A DNA stretch of 64,000 bases from Mesorhizobium sp. (GCF_016793485.1 NZ_JAEULZ010000023.1:1-64000), one strand, 5' to 3'; counted from the first letter of the stretch, positions 1 to 7,420 are shown. Translations and numbers: made by a program. The notes: generated from the sequence alone by a model not told the origin.

Positions 1-64
1 ACCGTATATCCGCGCCACCTTGAGGGTCGCGTGGAACAGCCCGCTGTTTCCGTGCTGCCGGATT

Positions 65-141
65 GGCGGAGTAGCTCAGTTGGTTAGAGCACGGGAATCA
101 TAATCCTGGGGTCGGGGGTTCAAATCCCTCCTCCGCTACCA
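65..141 (+). tRNA. tRNA-Met (anticodon CAT)
   Basis: This 77-nt cloverleaf includes an encoded CCA end. The acceptor arms GGCGGAG and CTCCGCT pair, with one G-T at the first pair. The anticodon stem is CGGGA/TCCTG around a seven-base loop with CAT at 99-101, and the T arm is GGGGG/CCCTC around TTCAAAT. It reads as elongator Met. A CAT anticodon could also belong to tRNA-Ile2, but the body resembles alphaproteobacterial tRNA-Met. Its 3' end is the integration site of the mobile element that follows, and the gene stays intact after insertion. Confidence 0.93.
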
Positions 142-142
142 C
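127..142 (+). repeat. attL core (tRNA 3' end)
   Basis: The 16 bases CCTCCTCCGCTACCAC cover part of the T arm, the 3' acceptor strand and CCA of tRNA-Met. They recur exactly at 14241-14256. The match breaks on both sides (C versus G before, A versus C after), so 16 bp is the full length of the identity. Confidence 0.88.
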
Positions 143-301
143 ATGCCTAGCAGCACCATACCGTCCGTCGTCGTCCGCTTGCGTGCGCTGCGGTCCTGAA
201 ATCCCATCAATTCCGGCCCTTTAACCGGGTGCATTCCCGGCTGTGAGGCCCTAGCGCCTCCCACAATCCCGGTTTCCTGCCCCATTGCGGCTGGCCGCGT
301 T

Positions 302-323
302 CCGTATGTGCAGCCGCATGTGC
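302..323 (+). promoter_or_regulatory. Left pair of putative integrase arm sites
   Basis: CCGTATGTGC (302-311) and CCGCATGTGC (314-323) are two near-identical 10-mers spaced by 2 bp. The same arrangement, CCGCATGTGC and CCGCACGTGC with the same 2-bp spacer, occurs near the other end at 14171-14192. Paired motifs with identical geometry near both att cores are what arm-type sites bound by the integrase N-terminal domain look like. The role is inferred. Confidence 0.55.
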
Positions 324-384
324 TCACTAAGGACTGGACTAAGCCCGCGACCGAAGCGAAAGCACCGCCCCGCAGTGACGAGGT

Positions 385-1572
385 ATGGGCATGGGACGCA
401 ACAGGCGAGCACTTTCTCAGCGCGAGGTCGACGCGGTCACGAAGACCGGACTGACCTGGGCCGACGATAATCTCTACGTCCAGCGGCGCGACGACGGGAC
501 GCGCTCTTGGGTGTTCAGGTACGAGCGCGACGGCCGTGTCCGGTCGTTGGGGCTGGGTGCCCTCGCCCGCGTATCTCTGGAGAAGGCACGGAAGCTGGCT
601 GGCGCGCACCGGGTCACGGTCTGGGACGGCGGCGATCCCGTTGCAGACAAGAAGGTCGCGAAGCAGCAGGCACGGGCGCAGGTGACGAGCGCCGCGCCTA
701 CGTTCGAGCGGGTCGCGAAGGAGTACATCGCCACGCGCGAGGCATCGCACAAGAGCCCCGAGGCCCAGCGCCAGTGGCCCTCGTCCCTACGCGACCACGT
801 GCATCCGATCTTCGGTCGCAAGCCGGTCGACCAAGTCGGGCTGGACGATGTCCACCGGGCGCTCAGTCCCATCTGGACCTCGATGTACCCCACGGCCAAG
901 AAGGTCCGTGGCAGGATAGCGGCCGTGCTGGACTATGCGGCCGCGAAGGGCTGGAGGCCCGATGACAACCCCGCGCGGTCGCCCGGCCCGCTGGACGCGC
1001 TGCTCCCGCCATCGCGTCATCGGGAAAAGCACCACGCCTCTGTGCCCTATCAGGACCTGCCCGCCGTGGTCGCCAAGCTGCGCCGACTCGACTCCATCTC
1101 GGCCAAGTGCCTGCTGTTGGTCATCCTGACGGGCGTCCGCAGCGGCGAGGCCCGACTGGCGGAGTGGTCGGAGTTCGACCTCGATGGCGGGCTCTGGACG
1201 ATTCCGACCGAGCACACCAAGACCTCGCAAGAGCATCGCGTGCCGCTGTCGGCGCAGGCGATGGAGTTGCTGCGTTCGATTCCGCGCAAGGGGAAGCTGG
1301 TCTTCCCGAATCCGAAGACCAAGGCGGCGCTTTCCTACAACGCGTTGATGGAGGTGCAGAAGAGTCTCCGCAAGGCCACCACGGTCCACGGCTACCGAGC
1401 AACACTCAGCACGTGGGCGCGAGAGCAGACATCGTATTCGGAAGAGGTCATCGAGTGGTGTCTGGCCCATGGGACGGTGAAAGTCACCGCCGCATATGCG
1501 AGGACGACGCGGCTCGATGAACGCCGGCCGCTGATGCAGGAATACGCGGACTACGCTTACGCCCTATCGTAG
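385..1572 (+). CDS. Tyrosine-type site-specific integrase (P4/DUF4102 family)
   Basis: This enzyme integrates and excises the element at tRNA-Met by tyrosine recombination. The 395-aa protein has an N-terminal DUF4102-like arm-binding region (about residues 1-90), a core-binding SAM-like region (about 105-200) and a C-terminal catalytic domain. The catalytic residues are visible: Arg252 in TGVRSGEA, His335 and Arg338 in VHGYR, His362 in LAHG, and the nucleophile Tyr371 in TAAYAR. The sequence ends in the usual RRPLMQEYA-type tail of P4 integrases. The gene starts about 240 bp inside attL and points into the element. Its 3' end overlaps the convergent gene at 1557-2324 by 16 bp. ATG 391, three codons in, is an alternative start. 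Confidence 0.95.
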   Translation: MGMGRNRRALSQREVDAVTKTGLTWADDNLYVQRRDDGTRSWVFRYERDGRVRSLGLGALARVSLEKARKLAGAHRVTVWDGGDPVADKKVAKQQARAQVTSAAPTFERVAKEYIATREASHKSPEAQRQWPSSLRDHVHPIFGRKPVDQVGLDDVHRALSPIWTSMYPTAKKVRGRIAAVLDYAAAKGWRPDDNPARSPGPLDALLPPSRHREKHHASVPYQDLPAVVAKLRRLDSISAKCLLLVILTGVRSGEARLAEWSEFDLDGGLWTIPTEHTKTSQEHRVPLSAQAMELLRSIPRKGKLVFPNPKTKAALSYNALMEVQKSLRKATTVHGYRATLSTWAREQTSYSEEVIEWCLAHGTVKVTAAYARTTRLDERRPLMQEYADYAYALS

Positions 1573-2324
1573 TTGATCCGCGAGGTGGCGACGATGTCAC
1601 CGGCAGCGACCGGGTCACTCAGCACCCGCTCTATCCAGGTGGACTGATCCTGGTCCACCACCGCCACCTTCATCAGCGCCCGCATGTCATTCTTGAAGAG
1701 GTCGTCGCGCAGCACCCCTGCGTCCCGGTACTCAGCAAGTATCTTCATCATAGCGCTGGCGTGGGCCGCGAGTGCCGCTAGCCTCAAAATATCAGTACCT
1801 GCCGCCTTGCAGTCCCGAGCGAACGATACCAAGGCCAAGTTCATGGCGGTTTCCGAATGGCTGTATCCGCTCTCCAAGCTTAGGAGCGCCGCTCCAACGC
1901 CGTACTGGGTCATGTCGTAGCCCAGATGCCGCATGACCTTATCAACTACCTCAAGATCTTCGGTGGTTGAGGTCAGCCCGCCTGCATCGCTTTTCGGGGG
2001 CGCGCTTTCCAAGCCGTCGAGGAACTGCAGGCCACGCGTGGTAGCCCAGAAGAAAGAGATCTCCGACTCTCCGCGCAGCCGGCCTATGAAGTTCGGCTGC
2101 TGCCGGCCTGACTGAATGTAGTCGTTGGCCACGAGGTGGGCGATTGCGTCTGCCAAGGCACCGAACGTAGCGTTGACGGCCACCTGTATTTCGTCCCACG
2201 TCAACGCTGGGACTTGGGTCGCACGACCATGAGTCGTCGCGGTCATCAGTCTGTTCGGATGGCCACGGGCGATCACCCGCAGCACTCGTACGTCTTCATC
2301 TAACACCGCAGGCGGATGTGACAC
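1557..2324 (-). CDS. Hypothetical protein, possible winged-helix N-terminus
   Basis: This is a 255-aa soluble protein of unknown function. The GTG start at 2324 is preceded on the minus strand by GGGAGG, which supports it. The first 100 residues alternate helices and short strands, ending in a segment of the type ISFFWATTRGLQFLDGL that resembles the wing of winged-helix proteins. The rest is mostly helical (about residues 125-235). It is transcribed towards the integrase gene, overlapping it tail to tail, and away from the HARE/methyltransferase pair. The 317-bp gap at 2325-2641 therefore serves both directions. A regulator role would fit the divergent position, but no classical CI-type HTH is obvious. 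Confidence 0.7.
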   Translation of the reverse strand: MSHPPAVLDEDVRVLRVIARGHPNRLMTATTHGRATQVPALTWDEIQVAVNATFGALADAIAHLVANDYIQSGRQQPNFIGRLRGESEISFFWATTRGLQFLDGLESAPPKSDAGGLTSTTEDLEVVDKVMRHLGYDMTQYGVGAALLSLESGYSHSETAMNLALVSFARDCKAAGTDILRLAALAAHASAMMKILAEYRDAGVLRDDLFKNDMRALMKVAVVDQDQSTWIERVLSDPVAAGDIVATSRINYDRA

Positions 2325-2641
2325 TGCGACGACCCTCCCATCTCAGCACGCAGTGTAACAAACAACCGTTACGACCGCGACAGCCGCATATTCGACCGCC
2401 ACAGTTGCCCGCACATCGCCCTTGTCGGCCTTGCAGGTGCGACGACGCCACATCGTAGCGATGACGCGCGTACGGCCGCGTGTGGCCCGCTGTGGGGAGA
2501 ATGGCGGTTCGGCGTGTCCGGATATCGGCCCCGCGCCTACGGTTAACACGCACCCTACAATTCTACGTTGCAGGACAACCCGATGGTCATATCCGTCTGG
2601 CAGGCTTCTCGGTTCGTACCGGCCAACGAGGGAGATACCCG
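2325..2641. other. Divergent intergenic control region
   Basis: This 317-bp gap lies between the minus-strand gene ending at 2324 and the HARE gene. It contains CACTGCG/CGCAGTG inverted sequences close to the minus-strand start and a TACAAT box at 2556-2561 that could serve as a -10 for the rightward genes. No convincing -35 sits at the standard distance. The HARE frame stays open back to 2480, but that part reads like noise. No other gene is seen. Confidence 0.4.
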
Positions 2642-2884
2642 ATGTACGTAAAGTGGGAAGCAGAAATCGTGGCCGTGCTGACCCTAGCGGGGAAGCCGGT
2701 GCACTATACAAGGATAGCAACACGTATCCCAAGGATAGGGTCGCAGAACAAGCCTTCTGCCAGTGTCATCGGCGCAGCCCTCTACCGTTCGATGCTCAGA
2801 GCCGACAGCCGGATTCAGCGAGTAGGACGTGGCTTATACGAGCTCCGCGACCGTCGACAGGCTCCCCGCAAGAAGGCGGCGTGA
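2642..2884 (+). CDS. HARE-type helix-turn-helix protein
   Basis: The 80-aa product is almost entirely one domain resembling the HARE-HTH (HB1/ASXL/restriction endonuclease HTH). It has an N-terminal helix (WEAEIVAVLTLAGKPVHYTRIATRI), a variable loop, a second helix (SVIGAALYRSMLRADSRIQ) and the characteristic RVGRGLYELRD end. HARE domains are thought to sense DNA modification and are often fused to methyltransferases or restriction nucleases. Here the domain is a separate gene whose TGA overlaps the ATG of the DNA methyltransferase by one base, so the two are probably translationally coupled. ATG 2642 is chosen because GGGAGA precedes it and the domain begins there. The tail is basic (RRQAPRKKAA). 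Confidence 0.72.
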   Translation: MYVKWEAEIVAVLTLAGKPVHYTRIATRIPRIGSQNKPSASVIGAALYRSMLRADSRIQRVGRGLYELRDRRQAPRKKAA

Positions 2885-4005
2885 TGCTGCAGATACCAGC
2901 CACCCAGAACGCCGAGGCTCATCTCGCGAAGGCTGAGCGCTACTTGTCCAAGGGTAGCGACCAGTATCGCCTGGCGCGGGAATCCATGAAGACCGCCCAG
3001 AGGCTTGACCCAGAGGTGATGACGAATCGCTACATGGCGAAGCGGCTCGGCCGCAGCCATCGCTGGGTCAACGCGTTGATGAGCTGGGATGGCGAGGGCA
3101 CACCGTTCGAGCGTCGGAAGAAGAACGTGGCCGACGAGGGTCTGACCGAGATCGATGAGCCCGCCATCTTCCTGCGAGAGAACCTCGACACCATACTGCT
3201 TGGCAACCACGTGCTCTGCTATGGCGATGCCGAGAACGCGCACAGCAAGCTGGAACTCTTCAGCAGCGCAGGGCTCCCCTTCCTCAAGGAGTTCTTCGAC
3301 CCCGACGCCATAGAGGAGGACGACGGCAAGGGATTCGTCGTCTGCACCGACCCGCCATATGGCGTGGGTAAGGACGGCGTCACGAACGACCGGAGGGCCA
3401 CGTGGGGCGAGGTCTACGCGCTGTTCAGGCCTCGTGGTGGATTCGCCTTCGCGGCGTACAAGCCCCCACAGTTCATGAAGGCCCAGCGCAGCATCGAGAA
3501 GGCCGGCTGGAAGGTGAAGCACTACCTATCGATGCAGAACTCGGGCGGACAGCCATGGGATGGCCGGGTGCAGAACTCCATCGACGCCATCTTCTTCTTC
3601 GAGCGCAAGGGGGAAGACGTGTGGCCGAAGCGGGATACGGGAACCATCCTTCCATCCCTGCTCAAGCCCAGCGCCGGGTGGACCGCCGCCCGCAAGGAAC
3701 TCCCCAGCGACCATCCGACCCCGAAGCCGGTCAACGTGATGGTGGACCTCATCGAGCGCATCACCGAGCCGGGTGACATCGTGTTGGACCCGTTCGCGGG
3801 CTCAGGCTCGACATTGATAGCCTGTGAGGAAATCGGCCGAACGTTCATCGGCATCGAGATAGAGGGCAAGTACGTCCAGCATATCGTTCGACGGTGGCAG
3901 GCGAAGACGGGCAAGGATGCCATGGTCGACCGTGCGTTCGCCGATGGACTCATCAGCTTCAACGACCTTGAGCATACGCCCGGCTGGGGTGACTACGTCG
4001 AGTAG
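2884..4005 (+). CDS. Orphan beta-class DNA methyltransferase (N6-adenine/N4-cytosine type)
   Basis: This enzyme transfers a methyl group from S-adenosylmethionine to an exocyclic amino group in DNA. In the 373-aa protein the catalytic motif DPPY (156-159) precedes the SAM-binding motif DPFAGSGST (302-310), which is the beta-class order. HPTPKPV just before motif I is typical of the family. Residues 1-70 form a helical N-terminus with an HTH-like stretch (MAKRLGRSHRWVNALMSW), as in ParB/Spo0J-associated methylases. The ATG at 2884 overlaps the TGA of the HARE gene. The frame is open further upstream, but that region belongs to the HARE gene. No restriction endonuclease is adjacent, so it is an orphan enzyme, perhaps protecting the element or regulating it. 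Confidence 0.88.
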   Translation: MLQIPATQNAEAHLAKAERYLSKGSDQYRLARESMKTAQRLDPEVMTNRYMAKRLGRSHRWVNALMSWDGEGTPFERRKKNVADEGLTEIDEPAIFLRENLDTILLGNHVLCYGDAENAHSKLELFSSAGLPFLKEFFDPDAIEEDDGKGFVVCTDPPYGVGKDGVTNDRRATWGEVYALFRPRGGFAFAAYKPPQFMKAQRSIEKAGWKVKHYLSMQNSGGQPWDGRVQNSIDAIFFFERKGEDVWPKRDTGTILPSLLKPSAGWTAARKELPSDHPTPKPVNVMVDLIERITEPGDIVLDPFAGSGSTLIACEEIGRTFIGIEIEGKYVQHIVRRWQAKTGKDAMVDRAFADGLISFNDLEHTPGWGDYVE

Positions 4006-4026
4006 GGTGGAACGCACCGTTCCACC
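4006..4026 (+). terminator. Inverted repeat directly after the methyltransferase
   Basis: GGTGGAACG (4006-4014) and CGTTCCACC (4018-4026) form a perfect 9-bp stem with a 3-nt loop starting one base after the TAG stop. No T-run follows, so it may be a weak or Rho-assisted terminator or a protein-binding site. Confidence 0.4.
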
Positions 4027-4044
4027 AACAGTGGCTGCGCGTCA

Positions 4045-4069
4045 CGTTGGCGACGAGTCGTCGCCAACG
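4045..4069. promoter_or_regulatory. Perfect 12-bp-arm palindrome
   Basis: CGTTGGCGACGA (4045-4056), a single central G, then TCGTCGCCAACG (4058-4069). Near-zero loop length favours a dimeric DNA-binding protein site over an RNA hairpin. It lies in the 129-bp gap between the methyltransferase and the next rightward gene. Confidence 0.45.
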
Positions 4070-4134
4070 ACGATGTAGTCCATCACTTCCGGCTCGACTT
4101 GCACCATCAGCATGTTCCAAGCCAATGACCGGGC

Positions 4135-4911
4135 ATGGAACGCGACCTGCCCTTGCTCGCCCCACTCGCGCCCGACGCCGATGCCTCCAGCATCCGCCAG
4201 GGCGACCGACGCTTCGCGTCCAGATATCTGGCCATGCAGTTGTTCGACCACCACGGCCTCACCTACACAACGCTTCACGCCCTCGCGCGCGCCATGTCGA
4301 TCAAGGTCGGCAAGGAGATGGGCGAGCCATGCACCGAGCGGTACCAACGCAAGCTCCACGTCCCAGACCCTGACCCTGCCGACGCCATCCGCTTCGCCAG
4401 CCAGCAGTCGCTCCGCCGCGACGACCGAAAGACTCTCCATCGAATCCTCCGTCGCCATGGTGATGTACCCGGTGCGCGCGAGGCGGTCGCCGTGGCGCTC
4501 GGGCTGACCAGCGCTACTGGCTGGCGGGACCAGGTCGTCCTCCATGAGACCGGGCTGCTGAAGACCGATGAGTTCACTCGCGCCCTGCGCACCGAGGCCG
4601 AGTTCATCGTGGGCACCGCCATGCGCTCGTCAGACCTGACCGCGCGCGTCGTAGCCCGCACCGAGCGGGACGAGGAGCCGGACACAGCCCTATCAGCGGT
4701 TCACGCCGAGCTCCTGGCCGAGCAGACGGAACTGTCGCTTGTTGCGGCCGACAGGGGCACCAGCGCGGGGTACATCGCCGGCTACGCCGGTGTGGCCTCC
4801 GATACGGCACGGCGTTGGTCACAGCGACCGGACTGGGCACCTCGGCTCCGTGCGGAGGTCGATAGGGTCTATCAGACTCGGCGGAACGAACTCGCTGCTC
4901 CATCAACCTGA
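4135..4911 (+). CDS. Hypothetical protein with C-terminal HTH-like segment
   Basis: This 258-aa protein of unknown function follows the tandem inverted repeats at 4006-4069. It is rich in Arg, Asp and Ala and mostly helical. The segment from about residue 205 (AADRGTSAGYIAGYAGVASDTARRW) looks like a helix-turn-helix followed by a Trp-rich tail (SQRPDW), so DNA binding is plausible. It precedes the AlpA-type gene by 64 bp and could belong to the same control module. A 167-aa reading frame on the opposite strand (4042-4545) competes for part of the region. I prefer the plus-strand frame for length and orientation. The start is uncertain; no strong ribosome-binding site is seen. Confidence 0.55.
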   Translation: MERDLPLLAPLAPDADASSIRQGDRRFASRYLAMQLFDHHGLTYTTLHALARAMSIKVGKEMGEPCTERYQRKLHVPDPDPADAIRFASQQSLRRDDRKTLHRILRRHGDVPGAREAVAVALGLTSATGWRDQVVLHETGLLKTDEFTRALRTEAEFIVGTAMRSSDLTARVVARTERDEEPDTALSAVHAELLAEQTELSLVAADRGTSAGYIAGYAGVASDTARRWSQRPDWAPRLRAEVDRVYQTRRNELAAPST

Positions 4912-4975
4912 GCCGACTACACTAGTCCCCGAGAGCGAAGGTACGATTCACGCACCCTGACGAAGGAGACGTGAC

Positions 4976-5170
4976 GTGCCTGCTGAGACAACCACCCTGC
5001 TGCGCCTGCCCGCCGTGCTTGAACGCACCGGCGTGAAGCGCACCACGCTGTTCAACCTCATCCAGCGCGACCTGTTCCCTGCACCCGTCCGGATTCGCAA
5101 CACACGGATTCGCGCGTGGCCAAGCACGGCCGTCGATGCGTGGATTCACAACCAGATCAATGGAGACTGA
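4976..5170 (+). CDS. AlpA-family excisionase/transcriptional regulator
   Basis: The 64-aa protein has an AlpA/MerR-like HTH: LLRLPAVLERTGVKRTTLFNLIQRDLFPAPVRI, then a Trp-containing helix (STAVDAWIHNQI). AlpA proteins of P4-like elements act as excisionases or activate integrase expression. A GTG start at 4976 follows AAGGAG (4963-4968) at good spacing. The stop codon lies one base before ATG 5172 of the next gene, so the two are probably cotranscribed. In this element it is the best candidate for a recombination directionality factor. Confidence 0.85.
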   Translation: MPAETTTLLRLPAVLERTGVKRTTLFNLIQRDLFPAPVRIRNTRIRAWPSTAVDAWIHNQINGD

Positions 5171-5171
5171 A

Positions 5172-6149
5172 ATGCTACCAACGATACCCGATACCTATGC
5201 GTCCCTCCGCCTCGGCGGAACCACCCGTGCCGAACAGGTGCTCACCGCCTGGCAGGCCGACAAGAAGCTCACCGATAAGACACCCGTCGAGCGAGCTATT
5301 GCGCTGGGCCAGCGCCCCATCGACGTTGAACGCAAGCTCACCGGCAACAAGGCCGTCATCGAGGGAGCGTACGCGGACCAGGCAGCCGCGAAGGCGGCGC
5401 TCGATGTCGGTGCCAAGGCGCGCGCCGCCAAGGCTATAGGGGAAGCGTCCAAGGCGAACGACGAGCTCGTCGGGCAGCTAGCGGATGGGAGTATCCTCGC
5501 CAACCGCGTGGAACCGCCGATTGCATCTTTCTATGAGGCTCCCGTCGTCAACCCTAGTACCCGGCAGTGGGGTCCGCCGACCGCGAGGCCTTACACGCTG
5601 CTCCCTCCGCAGAAGCTCCAGCCGACGACGACCTTCACGGCGTTGGCGCTGTCGAAGGACTTGCAGATCGAAGAGATCGACCGCGACATCGCCAAGATCG
5701 AGAACAGCGTCGTGCCCATCGAGGACGCGACGGCGAAGATGCGGAAGGAGTTCGATGAACTCGCAGCCAAGGGCGCTCTCCACGTGCGCAGGGTCGGCCC
5801 GTTCAAGGGTACCATCGCGTGGCCGGAGACCAACATCAACGCGGCTCCCCTCACCGAGGGATTCCGGGCTCGCGCCGTCGATACTTCCGCGCTGTTCATC
5901 CGGCACTTCAGGAAGCAGATCGAGGCCGAGGCTCTCGCCGAGCTTGAGAGCTTCTACGGCGACGTCGTCTCGATGACGCCGCAGGAGCGGCACGATGAGC
6001 TCCGCAAGCTCCGTGCGGCACGCAGGGCCGTGGAACGGGTGCGGATCGAGGCGGTCTGGGCGGCTCTGAAGGCCGGCGAGCCCGGCGACGTCTGGCATCA
6101 TGCTGGTGCTGACCCGTATCTCCTGCTGGGCATCGAACGGCCCATCTGA
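5172..6149 (+). CDS. Hypothetical coiled-coil protein
   Basis: This is a 325-aa protein of unknown function. ATG 5172 is chosen because GGAG (5162-5165) precedes it and it directly follows the AlpA stop; an in-frame ATG at 5160 is possible. Residues about 1-100 are Ala/Lys-rich helices. A Pro-rich linker follows (TRQWGPPTARPYTLLPP), then a predicted coiled coil (about 155-200, IEEIDRDIAKIENSVVPIEDATAKMRKEFDELAAKG), then another charged helical region near the C-terminus (MTPQERHDELRKLRAARRAVERVRIEAVWAALK). There is no signal peptide or membrane segment. A structural or packaging role in a satellite is conceivable but not shown. Confidence 0.7.
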   Translation: MLPTIPDTYASLRLGGTTRAEQVLTAWQADKKLTDKTPVERAIALGQRPIDVERKLTGNKAVIEGAYADQAAAKAALDVGAKARAAKAIGEASKANDELVGQLADGSILANRVEPPIASFYEAPVVNPSTRQWGPPTARPYTLLPPQKLQPTTTFTALALSKDLQIEEIDRDIAKIENSVVPIEDATAKMRKEFDELAAKGALHVRRVGPFKGTIAWPETNINAAPLTEGFRARAVDTSALFIRHFRKQIEAEALAELESFYGDVVSMTPQERHDELRKLRAARRAVERVRIEAVWAALKAGEPGDVWHHAGADPYLLLGIERPI

Positions 6150-6197
6150 ACGCTGCGCCCCGCGCGGGTCTTACCCTCCCGTTAGGGGCTGCGCGAC

Positions 6198-6233
6198 GGC
6201 GAGGTCCGGTACTCTCGGTCACCGGGCCTCGCC
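6198..6233 (+). ncRNA. Intergenic hairpin 1 (12-bp stem)
   Basis: GGCGAGGTCCGG (6198-6209) pairs with CCGGGCCTCGCC (6222-6233) with one G-U, around a 12-nt loop. It is the first of two hairpins packed in the 175-bp gap after the coiled-coil gene. It may be part of a structured untranslated RNA or a terminator without a T-run. Confidence 0.45.
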
Positions 6234-6235
6234 AA

Positions 6236-6278
6236 CGCTCGGCGGTGCGGCTGCACCTCCTTACCGCACCGCCGAGCG
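6236..6278 (+). ncRNA. Intergenic hairpin 2 with anti-Shine-Dalgarno loop
   Basis: CGCTCGGCGGTGCGG (6236-6250) and CCGCACCGCCGAGCG (6264-6278) form a perfect 15-bp stem. The 13-nt loop contains CACCTCCTT (6254-6262), identical to the anti-Shine-Dalgarno end of 16S rRNA. If transcribed rightwards, the loop would expose a sequence complementary to ribosome-binding sites, as in the anti-SD-loop small RNAs known in rhizobia. It lies 47 bp upstream of the next gene start (6325). Confidence 0.5.
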
Positions 6279-6324
6279 CCTCGAACTCAACAGCGCCTGC
6301 GTGGCGCAGACAAGGACAACGAAA

Positions 6325-6729
6325 ATGGTAACCTACTACGTAGTCAGCAACCGGGCACCCAGCCCACAGCAGCGCGGCGTCACATACGACGCGGCGATGC
6401 GGTACCTCGATGTCATGGCGCGGGATGACCTGTCTCTTCAAGAGATCGGGGCCGCGTATGATTCGCTGTACGCGGACTCCGCTCCTGCAGCGAACGCCAG
6501 GGTGATCACGATGGGTGCGCGGCCCGACGACCACCGCACGCACATCACGACCATCGGCGGGAAGCGTGTTCCGATGGCGACGATCGAGCGGCTCCTCGCG
6601 ATGCGACCCCGCGTGCCCCGCGTTCGTGCTTCGGCGGCCGCCGATCAGCATGGTTTCACCAACCGCCTCCCCGCAGCAGCGGGCTCGGTTGTCGGTGGAG
6701 CCTTCAAGCTCGACCGGAGGGCACGTTGA
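6325..6729 (+). CDS. Hypothetical protein, 134 aa
   Basis: Unknown function. ATG 6325 is used because AAGGA (6312-6316) precedes it; the frame is open upstream, but that stretch holds the two hairpins. The protein starts MVTYYVVSNRAP, with a helical first half (GVTYDAAMRYLDVMARDDLSLQEIGAAYDSLYA) and a Gly/Arg-rich second half. TGA overlaps the ATG of the next gene by one base. It heads a compact cassette of four small genes running to 7332. Confidence 0.6.
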   Translation: MVTYYVVSNRAPSPQQRGVTYDAAMRYLDVMARDDLSLQEIGAAYDSLYADSAPAANARVITMGARPDDHRTHITTIGGKRVPMATIERLLAMRPRVPRVRASAAADQHGFTNRLPAAAGSVVGGAFKLDRRAR

Positions 6730-6896
6730 TGGCCGAAGATCTCAACCGCGACCCGGTGACGGGCAAGACCAACGCCCTCAACTTGGACCGGCGCGAGTAC
6801 GAGCAGCTCGACACCGCGAACGCGTTCAAGCGCTTCAACGCAGCGAAGCGCCGGCCGAACGAGCGGCGCGACGACCGCGATGACGGGAGGAGCTGA
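6729..6896 (+). CDS. Small hypothetical protein, 55 aa
   Basis: This short charged protein begins MAEDLNRDPVTGKTNALNLD and ends RRDDRDDGRS; it is rich in Arg and Asp and contains no Cys or membrane segment. Its ATG overlaps the previous stop (TGATG) and its own stop lies 2 bp before the next ATG, where its last codons form the GGGAGGAG ribosome-binding site of that gene. This tight packing argues that it is a real gene. Function unknown. Confidence 0.55.
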   Translation: MAEDLNRDPVTGKTNALNLDRREYEQLDTANAFKRFNAAKRRPNERRDDRDDGRS

Positions 6897-6898
6897 CC

Positions 6899-7093
6899 AT
6901 GGGCCGGTCCATACAGAGCGGTGGAGGCCCTGCGGCCTCTGCCTGGGCGACGGCAGCGATGCGGTCGCTATACGCTCCCCCGGAGCCGCAGCCCTCGGTG
7001 CCCGTTGCCGAGGCCAAGGTGAAGCCACCCGTTGGATATGTTGTTCGCAACGGCGTGACAGTCGTGCCGACCAAGGTCGGGAGGCGGTCATGA
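6899..7093 (+). CDS. Small hypothetical protein, 64 aa
   Basis: The ATG at 6899 is preceded by GGGAGGAG. The product is small and low-complexity, rich in Ala, Pro and Val (SGGGPAASAWATAAMRSLY, then PPEPQPSVPVAEAKVKPPVG), with a basic end (KVGRRS). TGA overlaps ATG 7090 of the next gene (ATGA). No family recognised. Confidence 0.55.
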   Translation: MGRSIQSGGGPAASAWATAAMRSLYAPPEPQPSVPVAEAKVKPPVGYVVRNGVTVVPTKVGRRS

Positions 7094-7332
7094 CCACTGA
7101 CGCTGACGATGATGTCGCCTTCGCTTTCCAGGCGGCTCGGGAGCGGACCGACGACCCCGTGGCGGCGGCGATCCTGGCACACGCGGCCGTGATGGTCGAG
7201 CAGCTTCGGGCGTCCACCGAGACCATCCGGCTCGGGCTGATGACTGAGAACGAGCGCGTCCGCCACGCGAAGACCGTGGCATCCACCAACCGCGAGATGG
7301 AGCGGCGTGAGCGGCTCGGTCAGCGATTCTAA
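7090..7332 (+). CDS. Small hypothetical helical protein, 80 aa
   Basis: Starts at ATG 7090 overlapping the previous stop (ATGA). The protein is acidic at the N-terminus (MTTDADDDVAF) and then almost wholly helical, with heptad-like spacing through AAILAHAAVMVEQLRASTETIRLGLMTENERVRHAK. It may form a short coiled coil. It is the last gene of the cassette and lies 88 bp before the primase-helicase. Function unknown. Confidence 0.6.
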   Translation: MTTDADDDVAFAFQAARERTDDPVAAAILAHAAVMVEQLRASTETIRLGLMTENERVRHAKTVASTNREMERRERLGQRF

Positions 7333-7420
7333 CAGCATCGGCCGAGGTAGCGCCCGGCCGTCAGGCGACTCGACTGTTCTCTCCGGGGCAGTCGGGTCGC
7401 CGCCCAACCCGGAGTACGAT

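Noticed and set aside
136..750. 204-aa minus-strand frame crossing the tRNA end and the integrase gene
   Set aside because: It runs through the tRNA 3' end and att core and opposite the integrase; a typical GC-rich shadow.
2422..2883. N-terminal extension of the methyltransferase frame
   Set aside because: The open frame upstream of ATG 2884 runs through the control region and the HARE gene in another frame; its composition is noise-like and the TGATG overlap gives a better start.
4042..4545. 167-aa reading frame on the minus strand
   Set aside because: It overlaps the longer plus-strand gene 4135-4911, has no ribosome-binding site and a Val/Glu-rich shadow-like composition.
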